NCBI GenBank assembly: GCA_002633025.1
Contig: NMRB01000015.1
Coordinates: 280,180 to 344,179 of the forward strand
Length of the DNA: 64,000 nt
Direction of reading: 5' to 3'
DNA from: Notospermus geniculatus
Lineage: Eukaryota; Nemertea; Pilidiophora; Heteronemertea; Lineidae
How positions within the stretch are numbered: the first letter of the stretch is position 1; each line of letters opens with the position of its first letter. This document shows positions 59,913-64,000 of this stretch, one piece after another. The notes below the pieces were generated by a model. It did no database searches, was not told the origin of the DNA, and worked only from the letters and a program-made list of their open reading frames with translations. Position numbers and translations under genes: made by a program.

Positions 59913-60052
59913 GGGGGTCGGTGCTGCGAGCGGTGCTGCCCAACTGAACAGAGCAAAGACGTATCATGATGTTCGTGATGCAGTGCAGCAGGAAAGAAAC
60001 ATCCAAGAAGTACAACCGCCCATAGCGCCTCCCAAGAGCGGTAGTTCAGCAG
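59913..60052 (+). CDS. Candidate exon of an unidentified plus-strand gene
   Basis: After a good acceptor (GATGTTTTCAG) the frame reads GVGAASGAAQLNRAKTYHDV, then RDAVQQERNIQEVQPPIAPP, then KSGSSAG. A weak donor (GTTCCT) follows; otherwise the frame runs on to a stop at 60169-60171, with an AATAAA word at about 60095. The composition is coding-like and unlike the surrounding frames. I recognise no family and find no partner exon with certainty. The ATG frame at 60311, with donor TTG|GTAAGA, could belong to the same gene. Confidence 0.28.
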
Positions 60053-60174
60053 GTTCCTCGACATTACAACTGATTAAATATGCCTTGTTAAGAAATAAAC
60101 GATCCTGTGTTGTTTCCAGGAGGAAAGGCTTTGGAAAACTGAGAAGTTGTCAATTTCCCAGGAGACAATAATAT

Positions 60175-62429
60175 TGCTAATGCTGCTGTACCTGTGAAAA
60201 ATTATTTGTAAACTCATTCTTCTAACATGAATTCATGGCAATTTCTTCGTCATAACATCTAGCACAAGTTCCATGAGTATATATGTATCTCTTATTGTTG
60301 GAACAATTCCATGACTGAAACGACTCCCAGCAGTACCAGTAGTGCCATATTCCGTGAGATGAGCGTCACAGCCAGTGAGGAATGCCACTGCCTGCTATTG
60401 GTAAGAAGATGCAGCAGAGCCGGTGCAGACGGAACGATTAGAATCAGACAAGGAGGGTACTGTGCCACTTTCCTTGTTTATTATGGATTATTATTAAGAT
60501 AGATAGATAGATTCTGGAGGATTTTGACAAGAGATTAATTGGGATTTTCTAGGACTTCGAAATTAACTAGGATTCAACTTTTTTCTTGTGGAAAGCTCAA
60601 AGTGGCAATAAAAACAGTGAAATTGACACTGGAAATTATTGTGTGAAGTAGCTTAGGAAAATAAGTAAGTGTAACTATTCTGACTTTTCCAGAAGTTGCT
60701 TCAAATTACATTTCAACATTTAGAGTTTGCCTCGACATCATTTCACATTTCAGCAAACACCAAAGCAAGCAACATTCTTTTAAGCATCTTATCTTCAATA
60801 TTTCCACAAGTTGTGCAACTCCTTTCTCCCTGCTCCCCCAAACTGTTTCCCTTATAGTCATCTGTCTCAGTCATAGGGCAACATATTTTCTGATACTTTT
60901 GAAAAAGAACAACTTTTTCAGTGTTTTAATATAAGGTACACATTGTGCAGTTAGTCTTTTCCACAAACTGTATTGGTGATAGGTGAATTTGGGGGTTTAC
61001 TTTTGGGTTTGAAGGGATTTGATTGTACTGGGAAGGTCTGGGTACTGCTGTGAGAGTGAGCCCACAACCTAACATGAGAACTGGGCTATTCTCCAGTAGA
61101 GAGAATCAGGCAAATTTCACCCTGATTGATCAGTTACAAAGACATGGGTATCTGACAGAAAACTTTTATTGCATATTTATAGAGAAACAACCCCCAGAAT
61201 ATCTTGCGTGCATTTTAAAAGACAAAAGACCACACCTAATTGACTCTAATGCTGGTAACGGAGTTACTCTCTGATTAATTCCGTTACTGCAATAACAATT
61301 GCTTACATCACCATAAAGTGTGGTGTTCTTTCAATTTTTATTACATGGTAGTTGATGCTGAGAGTACATGTAGTGTTTCAATAGATATGGAACATAACTT
61401 TATACTAGATAACATAGTTTTTTATAATTTGCGAATCAATGTTGAAAATTACCATTAAAATGTAATTCTGTTACTGGAGAATTGCCCATCTGTGACTTTC
61501 ATAACACGATGCCGCTATGCCAGTCGTGTTCACAAGTTGTAATAATGATGTCATCACTTTATACCCTGTTGGCAAAACATAAGCATGAGAGCTCCAGGCA
61601 CAACAAGACAAGTACGAGGCAAAACACTTAATGAAATGAATCCAACACAGAAAGTAACCCATAAGGGCTGTTAAGTGACTTAACACACAGCAGTCGGCAT
61701 TTCATTCCAGTCTAATGCATGACACTGTGTGTTTGCTTCATCTAAATTTATAGGCTCGAATGACCCATAATTATTCCATAAAATAACTGAAGAAATTGAT
61801 GATGACAAGGGAGACTCAACAGGAATCTAATTCCTTATATAACACTCCACCTTCTTCTCTTGTACGAAAATCAAATGAGTGTTTCAATCAATGTGATATA
61901 TTCGCTCAACAACAGCTTGTTCCAGCAGCAGCAGCATCTAAATGAGATTGTCTCCATTTTCATATTTAACACTTCGACTGCACCCATCCCTATGCTTGAT
62001 GCAGGGGGAACCTGAGATTCGATAGTCATAATGACTGCATTAACCAAGACAGTTGGCGATCATAATTCGCTCTTTCAGGGCTTATCAGGCAGTCTCTACA
62101 TCATCCTCCCCAACCTATTGTGTAGTAGACCACAAAGGGTTAAAGAAATCAGCACTAATGGATTGCTTTAGGCATGGTTTGTGATAAAAGTGGAAAGAAA
62201 CTCTTGTAGACGACCACTCCTTGTCAAAACAAAGGAAGACCTTTTAGTACCAGGGGGTTTTCACAGGACAAGTTGCGTGGGTTGTCCACAGAGGACGTCA
62301 CAGAGATTAGGGCAGCTATGGTTTCATATAATTGACTGCAAAGGGCAGTTCTCCATGCCTTCTGATGGTGAAGGAAGTAATAGGGGGAGCATACCGGTAG
62401 TTAACTGGAACATTGCCCTTTAAAGGCCC
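60175..62429. other. Intergenic sequence, nothing firm
   Basis: A short GATA microsatellite (AAGATAGATAGATAGATTC) is at about 60496-60515. No other feature could be supported. Confidence 0.4.
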
Positions 62430-62589
62430 TGCTCCATGCGAGAATAATTTTCTCTCAATGGGCAATTCACCATTGTTGGTTTCCTGGCAACTAATACACC
62501 GAGACCATGAGAAAGACACGGACGACACCCCATCCTAGATTTCTATAGCTGAGTTGCCCACAGAGAGCCAATTCACATGTGGAAATGCA
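62430..62589. mobile_element. MITE of the CACGTGAGAG-type family
   Basis: Left TGCTCCATGCGAGAATAATT…CAATGGGCAATTCAC and right (reverse) TGCATTTCCACATGTGAATT…CTCTGTGGGCAACTCAG form imperfect inverted repeats about 160 bp apart. It belongs to the same family as 7338-7515 and is more degraded. Confidence 0.5.
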
Positions 62590-62699
62590 CCTTACTTTAC
62601 ATTCCTGTGCACCAAGTAGTGATAAAATAGAGCTATTATACAGTAATCGACTATGTTCCCATGATGATACTGTCATTTACAACTGGAAGGCAAAGAGCT

Positions 62700-62790
62700 G
62701 GGGAAGGACAGCCTGTCCGAGTGGTGCAGGGGAAATTGAAGACGTCTGTCACTGCTGAGTGTCTGGGTTCAACATCTAGATGGACTAATC
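62700..62790 (+). repeat. tRNA-derived SINE head
   Basis: CCGAGTGGTGCAGGGGAAAT (A box from 62720) and CTGGGTTCAACATC (B box, 62766-62776) are correctly spaced. Confidence 0.6.
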
Positions 62791-63724
62791 ACTCAGATGA
62801 TAAAGAAAGTACTGGACCCAGTGATTCCAATGGATTATACTTTGGTGGGCAGGTTTCTTGTACGTGAGCACTAACCTAAAACTACTCATGCCAAACATTC
62901 AGACCAAACTACACAAAACTAAATGAATCGCTATTAACAGGCTATTTTTACCACAACAGATGAGTATTAATACAAATCATTGATTATAAGACTTGTTCAT
63001 TAGCCGACAAATCAATCACTCAGTCGATGGCCCACCATGACACATATTTTTCAAATACGAAGAAAAAAACGAAAATTGCCACAATGAGGATTGATTTACT
63101 ATGTTACTGTTGTAGAACGTATCTCCCGCTGCACCTGGTCAGATCAAATTTCTCTTTGTGCTTGATAGCGACCACTTTTTTCTTATTCCTCCAGGAAATC
63201 AACAAGATTCTCCGAGTATGGAGAAAAGACCTCTATTTATGCATCATCTTTAATGGACAATGAGTCAGCGTGGTGCGGTAGAAATATCTGAGGTTGAACT
63301 TTGATTCCCAATATCATTTTTGGACCCAAGAAACCCTGTAGACCTAGTTGGCAAATCAAAAATCAAACTGGATCAAAAAGTTGAGCTCGTTGACGAAGGA
63401 ATAGGTGCATGTGTACCAAGTTTGAGATCAGTGGTTTTTGCAGTCACGAGAGCAGCTATTATGTACATTACATCATAAAGAATGAAAACAATTGATGACA
63501 AATGCAGCATCATCAGCCATGATATGTACCTCAAAGGTTAAAGTGAAACATAACACAAAGTGTATCCATAACCTATGGTGGTAACACATCACAAGTGTAA
63601 TTCAAAGTGTCTCCATGAATACTAAGTAACAATCATTAGCATGTTCAAATATTGTAATCCTGAACAGAGCACGGCAAATTGCCTTCGTCATGTTGAATTT
63701 AGAGCGATTTGCAGAGAAGTGTAA
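62791..63724. other. Intergenic sequence, nothing recognised
   Basis: AT-rich, short frames only. No structure was seen. Confidence 0.4.
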
Positions 63725-63979
63725 AGGCCCGTCTACACGATCATACATTTGTTCAAAACATCATCATACATTTGTATGATGATGTATGATGATGTCCAAG
63801 CTTGTTGTGGATTTCCGTCGACACAATGCCGCTAAAAGTTTGATCATCATCATACGTGTTGGATGCTATTCAAGCTTGTTGGGAAAACGGTCCACACTGA
63901 TCATACATTTGTCCATGAACATCATCATACAAATGTATGATGATGTTTTGAACAAATGTATGATCGTGTAGACGAGCCT
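63725..63979. mobile_element. 255 bp MITE with TAA target duplication and nested palindromes
   Basis: Left AGGCCCGTCTACACGATCAT and right (reverse) AGGCTCGTCTACACGATCAT are inverted repeats running about 60 bp through ACATTTGTTCAAAACATCAT, flanked by TAA on both sides. The inner parts of the arms are themselves palindromic (CATCATCATACATTTG/CAAATGTATGATGATG). The interior repeats the pattern GGTCCACACTGATCATACAT, so one copy may be inserted in another. No ORF. Confidence 0.82.
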
Positions 63980-64000
63980 TAAAACAAGTGGTATCACGCT

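Noticed and set aside
6066-62790. Functional tRNA genes at the A/B-box pairs
   Set aside because: The boxes are right, but acceptor, D and anticodon stems do not pair into a cloverleaf; these are SINE heads.
1-64000. CRISPR arrays or bacterial operons
   Set aside because: The tandem arrays lack the equal repeat/unique spacer pattern, and the gene structure is plainly eukaryotic.

Overview
The window is eukaryotic genomic DNA, most likely from a marine invertebrate. It shows short exons with GT-AG introns, many miniature inverted-repeat elements, tRNA-derived SINEs, minisatellites, and one near-identical 1.66 kb tandem copy around a single N that looks like two alleles. I cannot name the species.

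The one well-supported gene is on the minus strand and reads right to left. It is a GRIP-family (glutamate receptor-interacting protein) multi-PDZ scaffold. Fifteen exons between 11121 and 1155 join in frame with matching phases at every junction. They encode an N-terminal linker, PDZ1-PDZ3, a long Ser/Tyr/Pro linker, and PDZ4-PDZ6. The C-terminal part (second linker and PDZ7 in vertebrate GRIP) would lie beyond the left edge. Upstream I find a likely extra linker exon (12861-12908) and two candidate alternative first exons, at 42868-43000 and 25849-25990. Both start with ATG, end in the required phase 1, and carry cysteines beside basic residues. This recalls the alternative N termini of vertebrate GRIP1, one of which is palmitoylated. 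The PDZ3-PDZ4 linker has two tandem, frame-preserving microexons (39 and 42 nt), each encoding EEDFPPPPP, a close match to the Ena/VASP EVH1 ligand FPPPP with an acidic flank. It also has three copies of a Y-x-R/H-V motif.

Layout. 1-1154: intron or unassigned, with poly-C at the edge. 1155-8344: dense PDZ exons. 8345-12908: linker exons, SINEs and a 68 bp perfect palindrome. 12909-42867: the large 5' intron, about 30 kb, with alternative exon 1B, minisatellites, MITEs, SINEs and an ORF-dense relic at 23.0-24.6 kb. 42868-43000: exon 1A. 43001-64000: upstream DNA with a fold-back MITE (44.2 kb), the 45.7-49.1 kb duplication, two minisatellites (53.3 and 55.8 kb), a weak plus-strand exon candidate (59.9 kb) and a terminal MITE (63.7 kb).

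No rRNA, functional tRNA, CRISPR or viral gene is recognisable. The protein family and exon structure are firm. The first exons, the mobile-element class assignments and the functional readings of linker motifs are inference.
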